A DNA stretch of 35,714 nucleotides from Xanthobacteraceae bacterium (lineage in GTDB: Bacteria > Pseudomonadota > Alphaproteobacteria > Rhizobiales > Xanthobacteraceae), in NCBI GenBank assembly GCA_019750915.1, contig JAIENY010000062.1, positions 1-35,714 of the forward strand, in the 5' to 3' direction. This document shows positions 15,805 through 26,052 of this stretch, in pieces. The position numbers were made by a program, and so were the translations under genes. The notes under the pieces are model-generated. The model had not been told where the DNA came from, did not search any database, and saw only the letters and a list, made by a program, of their open reading frames with translations. Each line of letters begins with the position of its first letter. Within the stretch, counting starts at the first letter, position 1.

Positions 15805-16305
15805 ATGAAAGGTGATGCGAAGGTTGTCGAGTATCTCAACAAGGGTCTGCGAAGCGAGCTGACCGCGATCAACCAATACTGGTTGCATTTCCGCCTGTTG
15901 GACCATTGGGGTCTGAAGGAAATGGCAAGGCACTGGCGCAAGGAGTCGATCGAGGAGATGCATCACGCCGATCGCTTCACTGATCGCATTCTGTTCCTTG
16001 ATGGCTTTCCGAACATGCAGGTGCTTGATCCATTGCGGATCGGACAGAACGTCAAGGAAATCCTGGTGTGCGATCTGGCGGCCGAACATGGCGCACGTGA
16101 TCTCTATCAGGAGGCCGCGACTTACTGCCACAGCGTGAAGGATTATGTCTCTCGCGACCTGTTCGAGAGCCTGATGAAGGACGAGGAGGGCCACATCGAC
16201 TTCCTCGAAACCCAACTCGATCTCGTCGAGCGCATAGGCCTTGAGCTGTATGAGCAGAAGCACATGGGACATATCGGCGACGATAATCCGCCGGGCGAGG
16301 GCTAA
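15805..16305 (+). CDS. bfr: Bacterioferritin
   Basis: A 166-residue heme ferritin. The start at 15805 follows GAGGGAG; the frame is open nine codons upstream without support. All ferroxidase ligands sit at canonical numbers: Glu18, Glu51, His54, Glu94, Glu127 and His130, with Tyr25 nearby; Met52 is the axial heme ligand. Twenty-four subunits form a cytosolic shell that oxidises Fe(II) and stores it as mineral. A short extension ([12 protein letters not shown]) follows the last helix. It is preceded by bfd and the Irr palindrome and closed by a terminator. Confidence 0.96.
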   Translation: MKGDAKVVEYLNKGLRSELTAINQYWLHFRLLDHWGLKEMARHWRKESIEEMHHADRFTDRILFLDGFPNMQVLDPLRIGQNVKEILVCDLAAEHGARDLYQEAATYCHSVKDYVSRDLFESLMKDEEGHIDFLETQLDLVERIGLELYEQKHMGHIGDDNPPGEG

Positions 16306-16328
16306 CGCCCGACATGGTCACGCAACTT

Positions 16329-16361
16329 GCCCCGCGCCGGATTTGCCGTCGCGGGGCGTTT
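16329..16361 (+). terminator. Terminator of bfr
   Basis: GCCCCGCG (16329-16336) and CGCGGGGC (16350-16357) form an 8-base-pair stem followed by GTTTTG, 24 bases after the bfr stop. Confidence 0.75.
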
Positions 16362-16416
16362 TGCATGAGGCATTATGCGGCAGCACAAAACTACGCTGCG
16401 AGATCCAATCCAGAGC

Positions 16417-17109
16417 TTATGATTCCTTCAGCTCTCTGGGCTGCATCGCCGCGGTCAGCGTTCCGACAAGCACCGTCAGCGCAAGACACCAGAAGCCGAC
16501 GAAGGCATAGAGCAGCGCGGCTGCGGCGCAGCCGATCGCAAAGCTGAAAAGCGACAGGCACAGTCTGCGGAATCTCACGATGGTTTGTGCGCGTAGTTCC
16601 GAACGCCAATTCGTCAACAGATCGACCGCATCCATTGTTGCTTGCACCGTGGTTCCTGTCATGACCGTCGAGGGCGGCATGTCGGCCATATGAACGCGCT
16701 GTACGGCATTCTGCATTGCCATTGCAGCGATACCGGCAAATCCCGTCAGCAAGGCGGTCGGGGAGTCGCCGTCGTCGAACGGACCGTAAATGACCGCGAG
16801 CAGGAAGAAGGCCAGCAGCAACCCAACCTTGACCGCGAACAGGATTCGCGCAGTCGAAAGATCGGTAACGCGCAGACCGTGACCGGCCAGCCGTGCCAGA
16901 GCGACAACCATTATGAATTCCGGCAGCGCCAGAATTTTGTTGACGACACCGTGACTGCCGTTCACCAGCGCCGCACCGAGAGTGACGAAATTACCGGTGA
17001 CATGCGCGACGAACAAACCGTGCAGGCCCAGAAAGCCAGCCGTATCGACGAAGCCGCCGTTGAAAGCGAGAAGCGTTGTAATGCCAAGCGGGTGTCTTAG
17101 AAATTTCAT
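16417..17109 (-). CDS. DUF1275 (YoaK-type) membrane protein
   Basis: A 230-residue polytopic membrane protein with about six hydrophobic helices. FNGGFVDTAGFLGLHGLFVAHVTGNFVTLG near the N-terminus is the hallmark of DUF1275/YoaK proteins, and the later AMQNAVQRVHMADMPPSTVMTGT with the following TTVQ is the second conserved block. The chosen ATG matches where family members begin (MKFLRHPLGITTLLAFNGG); ATGs at 17151 and 17184 are possible and none has a strong ribosome binding site. Members are thought to be transporters, but the substrate is unknown. It converges with bfr. Confidence 0.87.
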   Translation of the reverse strand: MKFLRHPLGITTLLAFNGGFVDTAGFLGLHGLFVAHVTGNFVTLGAALVNGSHGVVNKILALPEFIMVVALARLAGHGLRVTDLSTARILFAVKVGLLLAFFLLAVIYGPFDDGDSPTALLTGFAGIAAMAMQNAVQRVHMADMPPSTVMTGTTVQATMDAVDLLTNWRSELRAQTIVRFRRLCLSLFSFAIGCAAAALLYAFVGFWCLALTVLVGTLTAAMQPRELKES

Positions 17110-17223
17110 CGGTCGCGCCCCAGTCCCCTGCGGAAGTATGCGTGGCCGCATGATTCCGGCAAGCGTTCTAACCGGTATTCGCAATCTTTCGACCAGCCAA
17201 GAGACGATGTGAATTTGCCGCTT

Positions 17224-17787
17224 TTAATCCGGAAATCTCGAGAGTCGCGCCCCCTCATCGGCAGGTTCAAAGCGGGCCACGTTCAACTCCATCGCAAGCC
17301 AGGCGTAATATCCCGCGATCGCCGTCATATCGACGACACCTTTGGTGCCGAAGCGCGCCTCGGCTCTGGCGTAGGTTTGATCCGAAACACGCCGCGTCTG
17401 ATGCAATTCGCGAGTGAAGTCGTAGACGATTGCCTCGTCATCGCTCATGGAGACGGGGCGGCGGCCGTCGCCGATGGCGTCTGCCACGGTCTTGTTGAGG
17501 CCCGCCTCAAGCGCGATCGGGTAATGCAGCCACCACTCATAGTTTTGCGACCACTCCCGCGCCGTGATGAGGATAACGAGTTCGCTGAGCATATTTCCAA
17601 TCGCTGAATGATAGCGAAGATAGTCGCCGGTCGCGCGCGCAAGACTCATGACTTTTGCGCTGTGCATCATCGGCTGAAACGGGCCGAACACCGGAATTTG
17701 TCGGGCCGCGAGAAAGGCCTTGGCAGCTTCTTTCTGCTCATCGTCGTATTGGTCCGGCGGAATGGTCGGCAGGCGTCGTTGCGTCAT
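17224..17787 (-). CDS. Carboxymuconolactone decarboxylase (AhpD-like) family protein
   Basis: A 187-residue helical protein of the CMD/AhpD fold. The conserved block LSELVILITAREWSQNYEWWLH corresponds to the family's E-x-x-I/L-...-H region, here with Trp and Asn in place of the redox CxxC pair of AhpD, so a peroxidase role is unlikely. GGAGAG precedes the ATG at 17787, about 10 bases away. It is cytosolic. Related proteins include gamma-carboxymuconolactone decarboxylase and many uncharacterised members; no neighbour points to a pathway. It is divergent from the exported glycine-rich gene. Confidence 0.82.
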   Translation of the reverse strand: MTQRRLPTIPPDQYDDEQKEAAKAFLAARQIPVFGPFQPMMHSAKVMSLARATGDYLRYHSAIGNMLSELVILITAREWSQNYEWWLHYPIALEAGLNKTVADAIGDGRRPVSMSDDEAIVYDFTRELHQTRRVSDQTYARAEARFGTKGVVDMTAIAGYYAWLAMELNVARFEPADEGARLSRFPD

Positions 17788-17987
17788 CTTGAAGGGCTCT
17801 CCGGCGGGATGGAGATGAAGGTTAGCGCAGATGTGGGGGATCACAAGACTGTCGACTACAACGAACGAACCTCGAGAAATAGACCTGCAACGAATGGTCT
17901 TCGTCTCCGCGAACCGCTACATTCACCGCAATTGCTGATTCACCGCGCCGTTCATTCTAGGCGTTATTTCATTAAGGGAGAGCCATC

Positions 17988-18422
17988 ATGAAGCTGCCAT
18001 CCACTTTGCGTGCCGTGTTGATCGGGTTTGTTGCCCTGCTGGGGCTATCATCCATAGCAAGAGCCGATGACGGCACAATTTCGCTGACGATCTACAAAGC
18101 TGGCTGGTTCATTGGTGGCTCCGGTGGCGGTGGCGCGCTGAATTTCCGTGGCAGAACCTATCCGCTCTCGGTGGGCGGTATCGATGCTGGTCTGGTGTTC
18201 GGTGGTTCTAAGACGATCCTTCGCGGCCGTGTCAGCCATATTTCCCGGCCTTCCGACGTCGCGGGCGTCTACGGCGCTGCCGGTGCAGGTCTTGCGCTCG
18301 GCGGCGGGGCGCGTGCGATCGTGCTCAGCAACGAAAAAGGGGCGGTGCTGGAATTGTCCGGGCGCCAGATCGGCTTGATGGCCAACGTCGATCTCAGCGG
18401 CATGGCAATCACGCTGAAATAG
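17988..18422 (+). CDS. Exported glycine-rich beta protein
   Basis: A 144-residue exported protein. AGGGAGAGCC precedes the ATG, and the signal peptide ends SSIARADDG near residue 28. The mature protein is rich in Gly and beta-forming residues (GGSGGGGALNFRGRTYPLSV and later AAGAGLALGGGARAIVLSN). The arrangement, with an ending like LMANVDLSGMAI, reminded me of DUF1134/EipA-type envelope proteins, but the match is too weak to claim. Probably periplasmic. It ends at a strong bidirectional terminator. Confidence 0.7.
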   Translation: MKLPSTLRAVLIGFVALLGLSSIARADDGTISLTIYKAGWFIGGSGGGGALNFRGRTYPLSVGGIDAGLVFGGSKTILRGRVSHISRPSDVAGVYGAAGAGLALGGGARAIVLSNEKGAVLELSGRQIGLMANVDLSGMAITLK

Positions 18423-18442
18423 GTGGGCCAATCGATGCTATG

Positions 18443-18471
18443 AAAAAGGCCGGGCGATGCCCGGCCTTTTT
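18443..18471. terminator. Bidirectional terminator
   Basis: AAAAAGGCCGGGC (18443-18455) pairs with GCCCGGCCTTTTT (18459-18471) around a three-base loop. T-runs exist on both strands, so it can end the 17988 gene and the convergent hydrolase gene. Confidence 0.92.
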
Positions 18472-18478
18472 TCGTTTT

Positions 18479-19567
18479 TCATTTCGCCGAGGCTGCAGAG
18501 TGCGTCTTGCCTGTCGCGGCCAGAAATTCCTGAAGTTGCTGGCTGTACAACTTCGCCGACGCGGTGGTGGCATGACCGCGCGTTTCGGTGCTTGCAGGGA
18601 TCAGATAGATCTTTCCGTTCTTGACCGACCTCATCGCGTCTTCCGTAATCCCGGTCTCCGGCGGATTGCGCTCATCGTCGGCGGCGTTGATTAACATCAG
18701 GGGAGCTTCGATCTTGTAGAGGGCGCCGAACGGATTGTAATCGTGCGAGGCTTCCCACTGGTATACGAAGTCGTTCGCGTCGACAGGGAGTGTTGCCTCG
18801 ATACGGTCGTCGTAAATCTTGTCGGCCTTGGCCGTGCTCGGCGCCAGCGTTTGGTAGCCGAGCGTACCGCCCGCCGATGCAAATCCGAATGCCGCAACAG
18901 CGTATTTGATCATCACTGGCTGGGTTGTGTAATTGCCGTCCTGGTAGGACGGATCGTTGCGGATTGTCTCCAGCATTGCGCGCCGCAGCAGCCAGTTGCG
19001 CGCGGCCATCGCCGTCGGTTGTGACGCCATCGGCACCAGTGCATCCATGAACTTCGGATACGTCTCGCCCCACAGCCAGGTGTGCATACCGCCCATTGAG
19101 TTGCCGATGACAAGGCGCAGGTGTTTGATGCCAAAGCCCTCGGTCACCAACCGATACTGCGCCTGAACCATGTCGTCGTAGTCGTAGCCTGGAAACGCGG
19201 TTTTCAATCCGTCGGATGGCTTTGCCGATTTGCCGTGACCGATGCTGTCGGGAATAATGATGTAGTATTTCGTGGCATCGAGCGGCTGACCGGGGCCAAA
19301 CAATTCACCGGCAAAGCCTGCCGTCAGCATCGTCTGCGCGCTGCCGCCGGATCCGTGAAGCACGAGCACCGGCTGGCCAGCAGGATTGCCGACGGTGGCG
19401 TAATGCATTTTCAACTCCGGTATTGTCTGCCCGGTGTGAAAAGAGAAATTCTTCAGAACGAAATCGCCTTCTTTCGGCGATGGAAAACTGGCGGCGCTTG
19501 CACTCTGCATCGAACAAACAGATGAGAATGCCAATGCGACGATCGCCCCCACACGAAACAAAGTCAT
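18479..19567 (-). CDS. Exported alpha/beta-hydrolase, MetX-like
   Basis: A 362-residue alpha/beta hydrolase. The start at 19567 is backed by GGGGAGAAG 7 bases upstream. The signal peptide ends SASAASF. Catalytic Ser157 lies in GNSMGG; HGSGGS (71-76) supplies the oxyanion hole; Asp in NAADDERNPP and His in ETRGHATT complete the triad. The LVLHGSGGSAQTM and GNSMGGMHTWLW motifs resemble the homoserine O-acetyltransferase (MetX) group, but a secreted copy is unlikely to work in methionine synthesis; an esterase role in the periplasm is more plausible. Substrate unknown. Confidence 0.87.
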   Translation of the reverse strand: MTLFRVGAIVALAFSSVCSMQSASAASFPSPKEGDFVLKNFSFHTGQTIPELKMHYATVGNPAGQPVLVLHGSGGSAQTMLTAGFAGELFGPGQPLDATKYYIIIPDSIGHGKSAKPSDGLKTAFPGYDYDDMVQAQYRLVTEGFGIKHLRLVIGNSMGGMHTWLWGETYPKFMDALVPMASQPTAMAARNWLLRRAMLETIRNDPSYQDGNYTTQPVMIKYAVAAFGFASAGGTLGYQTLAPSTAKADKIYDDRIEATLPVDANDFVYQWEASHDYNPFGALYKIEAPLMLINAADDERNPPETGITEDAMRSVKNGKIYLIPASTETRGHATTASAKLYSQQLQEFLAATGKTHSAASAK

Positions 19568-19808
19568 TGATGTCTTCTCCCCAAAAGGCTGCCGCTGCGG
19601 GCCGCTCCGGCTCAAGCCTAGCACGATGACCGAGGCAAGCGAGGCTACAAATTTATGAGAGAGATGGAATAACCATGCTGCGATCTGTGCAGTGCAACAT
19701 GCGATGGATGTGCGATCGGCGTACCTTAGACTGAAGCCAAAGACCGGGTGAGCCTATTTGTCCTTTCGAGCCGATGTGGTTCGATGCATTCGTAACCACC
19801 CTCCGCAA

Positions 19809-20867
19809 ATGAGGTTTCTCTTGGAAAAGAAATTTGCTGTCGCTTCGATTTGTGCCGTCGCATTATTTGGTTTTGCGAGAGCGTCTTACGCGTGCACGCG
19901 CATTCTCTGGAACGACAACAAGCTGTCGGTGTTCGTCAGCCGCACGATGGATTGGCCCGAGAGCACCGAGCCGAAGCTCGCGATTTTCCCGCGCGGCACG
20001 AAACACGACGGTGGTCTGATCGGCCGGGGTCCGGCAAAAGCGTTTGAGAGCAATCCCGCCAGGTGGGCGTCGAAATACGGCAGCATCGTCACCACGGTCT
20101 ATGGTCTTGGCGCGGTGGATGGTCTGAATGAAAAGGGCCTTGGCATCCACCTGCTTTATCTGAATGCCACGGACTTCGGTCCGCGCGATCCGGGCAAGCC
20201 GGGTGTTCATGCCGGTCTGTGGGGGCAATACGCTCTCGACAACGCGGCGAGTGTCGATGAAGCGTTGAAGATTTTGCAGAATGTACAGATCGTCATGGTC
20301 GAGGCGCGGGGCCACAAAGCGAATGTCCATCTTGCGATGGAGGACGTCAGTGGCGATTCGGCGATTGTCGAATACATTGACGGCAAGCCGGTGGTTCATC
20401 ACGGTCGTCAATATACCATCATGACCAACGATCCGAAATATGACGATCAGCTCGCGCTTCTCAAGCAGCAGGACTTTTCCAAGCCGTCGAGCACGATGCC
20501 GTTGCCGGGTAACGTCAATCCGCAGGATCGTTTCCAGCGCGCGACGTATTACGCGTCGATGCTGCCGGAGCCCAAAACCGACCGCGAGGCTGTGGCCGGT
20601 GTGCTGGCCATTGCGCGCAATGTATCGGTGCCGTTTGGCGCGCCCTACAAGGACTTCGGTATCTACAATACCGAATACCGGACGGCGATGGATCTGGGAA
20701 AACGCTGGTATTTCTTCGAACTCACGACAGCGCCAAGCGTGATATGGGCGGACCTGACCAGGTTCGATCTCGCGCCAGGATCGCCGTTCATGATGTTAGA
20801 CCCCGATGACATTTCACTCTCGGGCAACGTGATCGGGAAATTTCACAAGGCGAGAGCGCCTTTCTAG
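19809..20867 (+). CDS. Exported linear-amide C-N hydrolase (choloylglycine/penicillin V acylase family)
   Basis: A 352-residue Ntn-type hydrolase. The signal peptide MRFLLEKKFAVASICAVALF continues to RASYA and should be cut just before Cys29, which becomes the N-terminal nucleophile. Counting from that Cys, Arg17 and Asp20 (SRTMDW) match conserved active-site residues, and Asn in TNDP the oxyanion-hole position. Family members hydrolyse bile-salt amides, penicillin V or acyl-homoserine lactones; the window does not tell which. A TTG at 19758 opens the same frame, but the ATG at 19809 gives the better signal peptide. The ribosome binding site is poor. Confidence 0.9.
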   Translation: MRFLLEKKFAVASICAVALFGFARASYACTRILWNDNKLSVFVSRTMDWPESTEPKLAIFPRGTKHDGGLIGRGPAKAFESNPARWASKYGSIVTTVYGLGAVDGLNEKGLGIHLLYLNATDFGPRDPGKPGVHAGLWGQYALDNAASVDEALKILQNVQIVMVEARGHKANVHLAMEDVSGDSAIVEYIDGKPVVHHGRQYTIMTNDPKYDDQLALLKQQDFSKPSSTMPLPGNVNPQDRFQRATYYASMLPEPKTDREAVAGVLAIARNVSVPFGAPYKDFGIYNTEYRTAMDLGKRWYFFELTTAPSVIWADLTRFDLAPGSPFMMLDPDDISLSGNVIGKFHKARAPF

Positions 20868-20926
20868 CGCAAAATAGCGCCTCCGTTCGCGAGCCTTCGA
20901 CTTCAATATGGCGTTGCCCACGAACG

Positions 20927-21202
20927 TCATGCGTTGTGTAAGATAATCCCGGACTTCGCTTCGGGGATTTCGCTGCCATCCGTCGAGTACTGACGGATCT
21001 TGTTGCGCAGCGTCCGCACGGACACGCCGAGCACCCGCGCGGCATGAGTCCGATTGCCGTCGCATCTAGCGAGTGTCTGCAAAACAAGTTCTCGTTCTAT
21101 CTCGCCCACCGTCGCACCGATCAGCCATGAGACAATCTGATCGGGAGCCAGCTGTGGTCCGAGCGAAACATCCAATAGTTCGAGTGATGATCTATGGGTC
21201 AT
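20927..21202 (-). CDS. Stand-alone Fis-type DNA-binding protein (FlbD C-terminal-like)
   Basis: A 91-residue protein whose core, IGATVGEIERELVLQTLARC followed by DGNRTHAARVLGVSVRTLRN, is a Fis-type helix-turn-helix (about residues 30-72). It resembles the DNA-binding tail of FlbD/NtrC-type enhancer-binding proteins, but there is no receiver or AAA+ domain and no space for one upstream in the frame. It could bind DNA as a dimer and act as a nucleoid-type or repressor protein, or compete with a full-length FlbD. No flagellar gene is in the window. Confidence 0.87.
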   Translation of the reverse strand: MTHRSSLELLDVSLGPQLAPDQIVSWLIGATVGEIERELVLQTLARCDGNRTHAARVLGVSVRTLRNKIRQYSTDGSEIPEAKSGIILHNA

Positions 21203-21340
21203 CGATACCTCCGATGATGATCGGCCATCCCGAGCCGACTTTGGAAGACAACGAAGCCCAACCCCGTGAGAGCATGGTCGACGGTCATGGTTAATAAATG
21301 CCTAACGGACCGGTTAACTCATTCTACTTATTGAAGAATG

Positions 21341-21365
21341 GGAACCGGACAAACACGAATTCGTT
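21341..21365 (+). promoter_or_regulatory. EcfG-type (general stress response) promoter
   Basis: GGAAC (21341-21345), 16 bases, CGTT (21362-21365) is a perfect match to the alphaproteobacterial EcfG consensus GGAAC-N16/17-CGTT. It points to the right, away from the Fis-like gene and into a 60-base stretch with two hairpins and no gene. Confidence 0.6.
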
Positions 21366-21370
21366 GCGGC

Positions 21371-21425
21371 GACGCATCGCTGCGTCTGTGACAATAAAGG
21401 CCGGGCTTTCGCCCGGCCTTTATAA
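21371..21425 (+). ncRNA. Candidate stress-induced small RNA
   Basis: A transcript from the EcfG motif would begin about base 21372. The following DNA has two perfect hairpins: GACGCA/TGCGTC with a four-base loop (21371-21386), and the 13-base-pair hairpin 21394-21423. The second could end the RNA after about 50 nucleotides, although its U-tract is short (UUUAU). Without termination the transcript would run antisense into thiC. Prediction only. Confidence 0.3.
21394..21423. terminator. Terminator hairpin of the thi operon
   Basis: ATAAAGGCCGGGC (21394-21406) pairs perfectly with GCCCGGCCTTTAT (21411-21423) around TTTC. It lies 35 bases after the thiC stop. The T-tract is TTTAT on both strands, so it may work in both directions. 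Confidence 0.85.
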
Positions 21426-21458
21426 CCGTTCTGTTTCAGTTCTTGTGAGACCGAAGCG

Positions 21459-23417
<1,959 letters not shown>

Positions 23418-24026
23418 CTAAGCGGCTTCTGCGTATTGCCCGAGCCAGGCGCGCACCCGCGCGTCCGGATCGGCGTTTTGGGTGATGTCGCTGACGACGG
23501 CGATGGAATCCGCGCCGGCTGCGAAAATATCCGGCGCGTGTTCAAGCTTGATGCCGCCGATCGCGACCAGCGGAATGTTACCGACCGCTTTCTTCCAGAC
23601 AGCGATGCGCTCGGGACCCTGCGGCTTGAAACGCATCGCTTTCAGCGTGGTGAAGAAGATCGGTCCGAGCGCGACGTAATCCGGCCTGTGCTGGAGTGCG
23701 ATCGCGAGTTCGTCTTCGTCATGCGTGGAGATGCCGAGCGTCAGACCCGCTTTGCGGATCGCCGCGATGTCGGCATCGGCCAGATCTTCCTGCCCGAGAT
23801 GCAGATGTTGTGCGCCGCAGTCGATCGCCGCGCGCCAGTAGTCGTTGACGACAAGTTTCGTCGGTGTCCCCCTGGTCGCGTCGAGCGCCTCGCGCACGAG
23901 CGCGTGAGCCGCTGCGTCACCGAGATCTTTGGCGCGCAGTTGTACGGTGCCGACGTCAAGCTTCGCGAGTCTTGCGACCCAAGCCACGCTGTCGACGACA
24001 GGATAAAAGCGATCAGGATACGGCAT
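23418..24026 (-). CDS. thiE: Thiamine phosphate synthase
   Basis: A 202-residue TIM-barrel enzyme joining HMP diphosphate and thiazole phosphate to thiamine phosphate. Recognised motifs are VQLRAKD (28-34), VVNDYW (59-64), HLHLGQEDL (74-82) and the phosphate loop [17 protein letters not shown] matches the conserved G-P-I/V-F-x-T-x-T segment with a slightly altered end. The ATG at 24026 is chosen; it overlaps the 3' end of thiG by 14 bases, and a TTG at 24047 would extend the overlap. Translation is probably coupled to thiG. Confidence 0.93.
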   Translation of the reverse strand: MPYPDRFYPVVDSVAWVARLAKLDVGTVQLRAKDLGDAAAHALVREALDATRGTPTKLVVNDYWRAAIDCGAQHLHLGQEDLADADIAAIRKAGLTLGISTHDEDELAIALQHRPDYVALGPIFFTTLKAMRFKPQGPERIAVWKKAVGNIPLVAIGGIKLEHAPDIFAAGADSIAVVSDITQNADPDARVRAWLGQYAEAA

Positions 24027-24804
24027 GCCAGAACGGTGTCCCAACAACAGGAGTGGATGGGGAGGCGAAATCGCGTGCGTCCATCAGGCCCGCGAGATAG
24101 CCGGTGCGGCCGGCTTCGATCGCCATGCGAAACGCGTTGGCCATTGCCACGGGATTTTCGGCCTTGGCGACGGCGGTATTGAGCAGCACCGCATCGAAGC
24201 CGAGTTCGAGCGCGTGAGCTGCATGACTTGGCGCGCCGATCCCGGCATCGACCACGAGCGTAATCTCAGGCAGACGCGCGCGCATCAGCTTCAGCGCATC
24301 GCGATTGGTGATGCCTTTGGCGCTGCCGATCGGCGCCGCCCATGGCATCACCACGCGGCAGCCGGCATCGACCAGACGCTGCGCGACGCTGAGATCCTCG
24401 GTGCAATAAGGAAAGACCTCAAAGCCGTCCTTGATCAAGAGCGTCGCGGCTTCGACAAGACCAATAACATCGGGCTGGAGCGTCTCATCGTCGGCGATCA
24501 CTTCGAGCTTGATCCATGAGGTGCCGAACAGCTCGCGTGCGAGCTTGGCCGTGGTGACGGCCTCGCGCACGCTCTTGCAGCCGGCGGTGTTCGGCAGCAC
24601 GGTGACGCCAAGCTCGCGGATCAGCGACCAGAATGCATCGCCGGTCTTGCCGCCTGCGGTTTCGCGGCGAACGGAGACAGTGACGATCTGGCTGGCCGAA
24701 GCACGGATCGCGTCCTGCATGATCTTCGGTGACGGATAAAGCGCCGTGCCGATCAGAAGACGCGAGGAGAATTCTTTGTCGTAGAATTTCACAGGATCGT
24801 TCAT
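24013..24804 (-). CDS. thiG: Thiazole synthase
   Basis: A 263-residue TIM-barrel enzyme that builds thiazole phosphate from deoxyxylulose 5-phosphate, dehydroglycine (from ThiO) and sulfur carried by ThiS thiocarboxylate. Lys99 in [11 protein letters not shown] is the Schiff-base residue; [15 protein letters not shown] and [13 protein letters not shown] are conserved loops. Length fits the family. It starts 3 bases after the thiS stop and overlaps thiE, as expected for tightly coupled subunits. Confidence 0.97.
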   Translation of the reverse strand: MNDPVKFYDKEFSSRLLIGTALYPSPKIMQDAIRASASQIVTVSVRRETAGGKTGDAFWSLIRELGVTVLPNTAGCKSVREAVTTAKLARELFGTSWIKLEVIADDETLQPDVIGLVEAATLLIKDGFEVFPYCTEDLSVAQRLVDAGCRVVMPWAAPIGSAKGITNRDALKLMRARLPEITLVVDAGIGAPSHAAHALELGFDAVLLNTAVAKAENPVAMANAFRMAIEAGRTGYLAGLMDARDFASPSTPVVGTPFWHAVS

Positions 24805-24807
24805 TGA

Positions 24808-25005
24808 TTACCCTCCCTGCCGCGGGGTGAGGATTTCAACGGAGTCGTTGTCATTCAGAGGTGTGTCAGCCCAGCGGGCGCGGGGCACCACATCGAAATT
24901 CACCGCAACCGCAAGATGGGTGCCTTCATATTCGAGCTCGGTGAGCAGGGCATCGACCCGCGTCGCCTTCGCCTCGATTCGCTCGCCGTTCACAATCAGG
25001 AACAT
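24808..25005 (-). CDS. thiS: Sulfur carrier protein ThiS
   Basis: A 65-residue ubiquitin-like beta-grasp protein starting MFLIVNGERIEAKATRVDAL and ending in the required Gly-Gly (ILTPRQGG), whose C-terminus is adenylated and thiocarboxylated before handing sulfur to ThiG. AVAVNFDVVPRARWADT is the central conserved part. The ATG at 25005 overlaps the end of thiO by 10 bases. A longer frame through here up to 25503 is antisense-like noise inside thiO. No thiF is present in the window, so the activating enzyme must be elsewhere. Confidence 0.93.
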   Translation of the reverse strand: MFLIVNGERIEAKATRVDALLTELEYEGTHLAVAVNFDVVPRARWADTPLNDNDSVEILTPRQGG

Positions 25006-26048
25006 TGCATCACCTCGTTGTCGATGAGGCCACGCTGCACGAAGTTCACCGTCAGTTCCGCCAGCGCGGGAGCGAGCAGGAAGCCGTGCCGGTACAAGCC
25101 GTTCACCGAGATATGGTTCTTTTCGATGGTGATGCGCGGCAGATTGTCGGGAAGGGCCGGGCGAAGACCAACGCCCATCTCGACAATGCGCGCCTCCGCA
25201 AAAGCGGGGTGCACCACATAGGCCGCAGTCAGGAGTTCGAGTGCAGAGCGTACGCTGACGCTTTTGTCCTCGCTTTCGATCGAGGTCGCTCCCAGCATGA
25301 AAAGGTTGTTCTCGCGCGGAATGAGATAAAGCGGCCAGCGCGGGTGCAGCACACGAACGGGACGCGCGAGTTGGACGTCGGGCGTGGTGATCAGGATCAT
25401 TTCGCCTTTGACGCCGCGCAGGTTGGGCTCTTGATCGCGCGCACCGAGACCGCGGCAGTCGACGACAAGGTTGCCGTCTTTGGCAAGGTCGCGCGGATTG
25501 CATTCGGTTTTGAAGCGGATGGTGCCGCCCGCCTTTGTCAGCTTGTCATGGAGATCCGGCAACACCCGGCGCGGTTCCACATGCCCTTCATCCGGAAAAA
25601 ACAGCGCCTCGCGGAAACGGCCCTCGAGCGCAGGTTCGAGTGCGGCAATACCCTCCGCATCGAGGCGCTGATGCTCGGTCGTCATTTTTGCGAATCGTTC
25701 GAGCTCGGATCGGTCGCGGGAGTGGGCGACGACCAGTGAGCCGTTGAACGGCGTATCGGGAAGAGCCTCCCGCCACAGGTCAAGCGAGCGGATGCCGATC
25801 CGCATGATTACGGGCTCGGCGGCTTCGCGCTCGCACCACGGCGCGAGCATGCCGCCAGCAAAATGGCTGGTGGCTTGCGTCATGGCCTCGTCATCGCGAT
25901 CGAATAAGGTGACCGCATACCCGGCCTTGGCAAACGACAACGCCTGCCACGCGCCAGCGATGCCTGCGCCGACCACACTGATGTGTGGGGTTGGGTTGAT
26001 ATTGCTGCTGTTTTCGGTCGCGCGTGTTTGCGCTGAGCTCTGAAGCAT
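24996..26048 (-). CDS. thiO: Glycine oxidase ThiO (FAD-dependent)
   Basis: A 350-residue DAO-family flavoenzyme that oxidises glycine to the imine used by ThiG. The FAD-binding Rossmann motif ISVVGAGIAGAWQAL is near residue 23, and the late segment GVGLRPALPDNLPRI with YRHGFLLAPALAE is the typical C-terminal FAD and substrate region. The ATG at 26048 directly abuts the TPP aptamer: its best Shine-Dalgarno, GAAGGGA (26054-26060), lies inside the aptamer's 3' strand. ThiO replaces the anaerobic ThiH and fits an aerobic lifestyle. First gene of thiOSGEC. Confidence 0.94.
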   Translation of the reverse strand: MLQSSAQTRATENSSNINPTPHISVVGAGIAGAWQALSFAKAGYAVTLFDRDDEAMTQATSHFAGGMLAPWCEREAAEPVIMRIGIRSLDLWREALPDTPFNGSLVVAHSRDRSELERFAKMTTEHQRLDAEGIAALEPALEGRFREALFFPDEGHVEPRRVLPDLHDKLTKAGGTIRFKTECNPRDLAKDGNLVVDCRGLGARDQEPNLRGVKGEMILITTPDVQLARPVRVLHPRWPLYLIPRENNLFMLGATSIESEDKSVSVRSALELLTAAYVVHPAFAEARIVEMGVGLRPALPDNLPRITIEKNHISVNGLYRHGFLLAPALAELTVNFVQRGLIDNEVMQCS

Positions 26049-26052
26049 CCCT

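Noticed and set aside
24808..25503. 231-codon minus frame ending in ThiS
   Set aside because: Only the last 65 codons are ThiS; the rest overlaps thiO in another frame, is Arg/Ala/Pro-rich and has no homology-like features.
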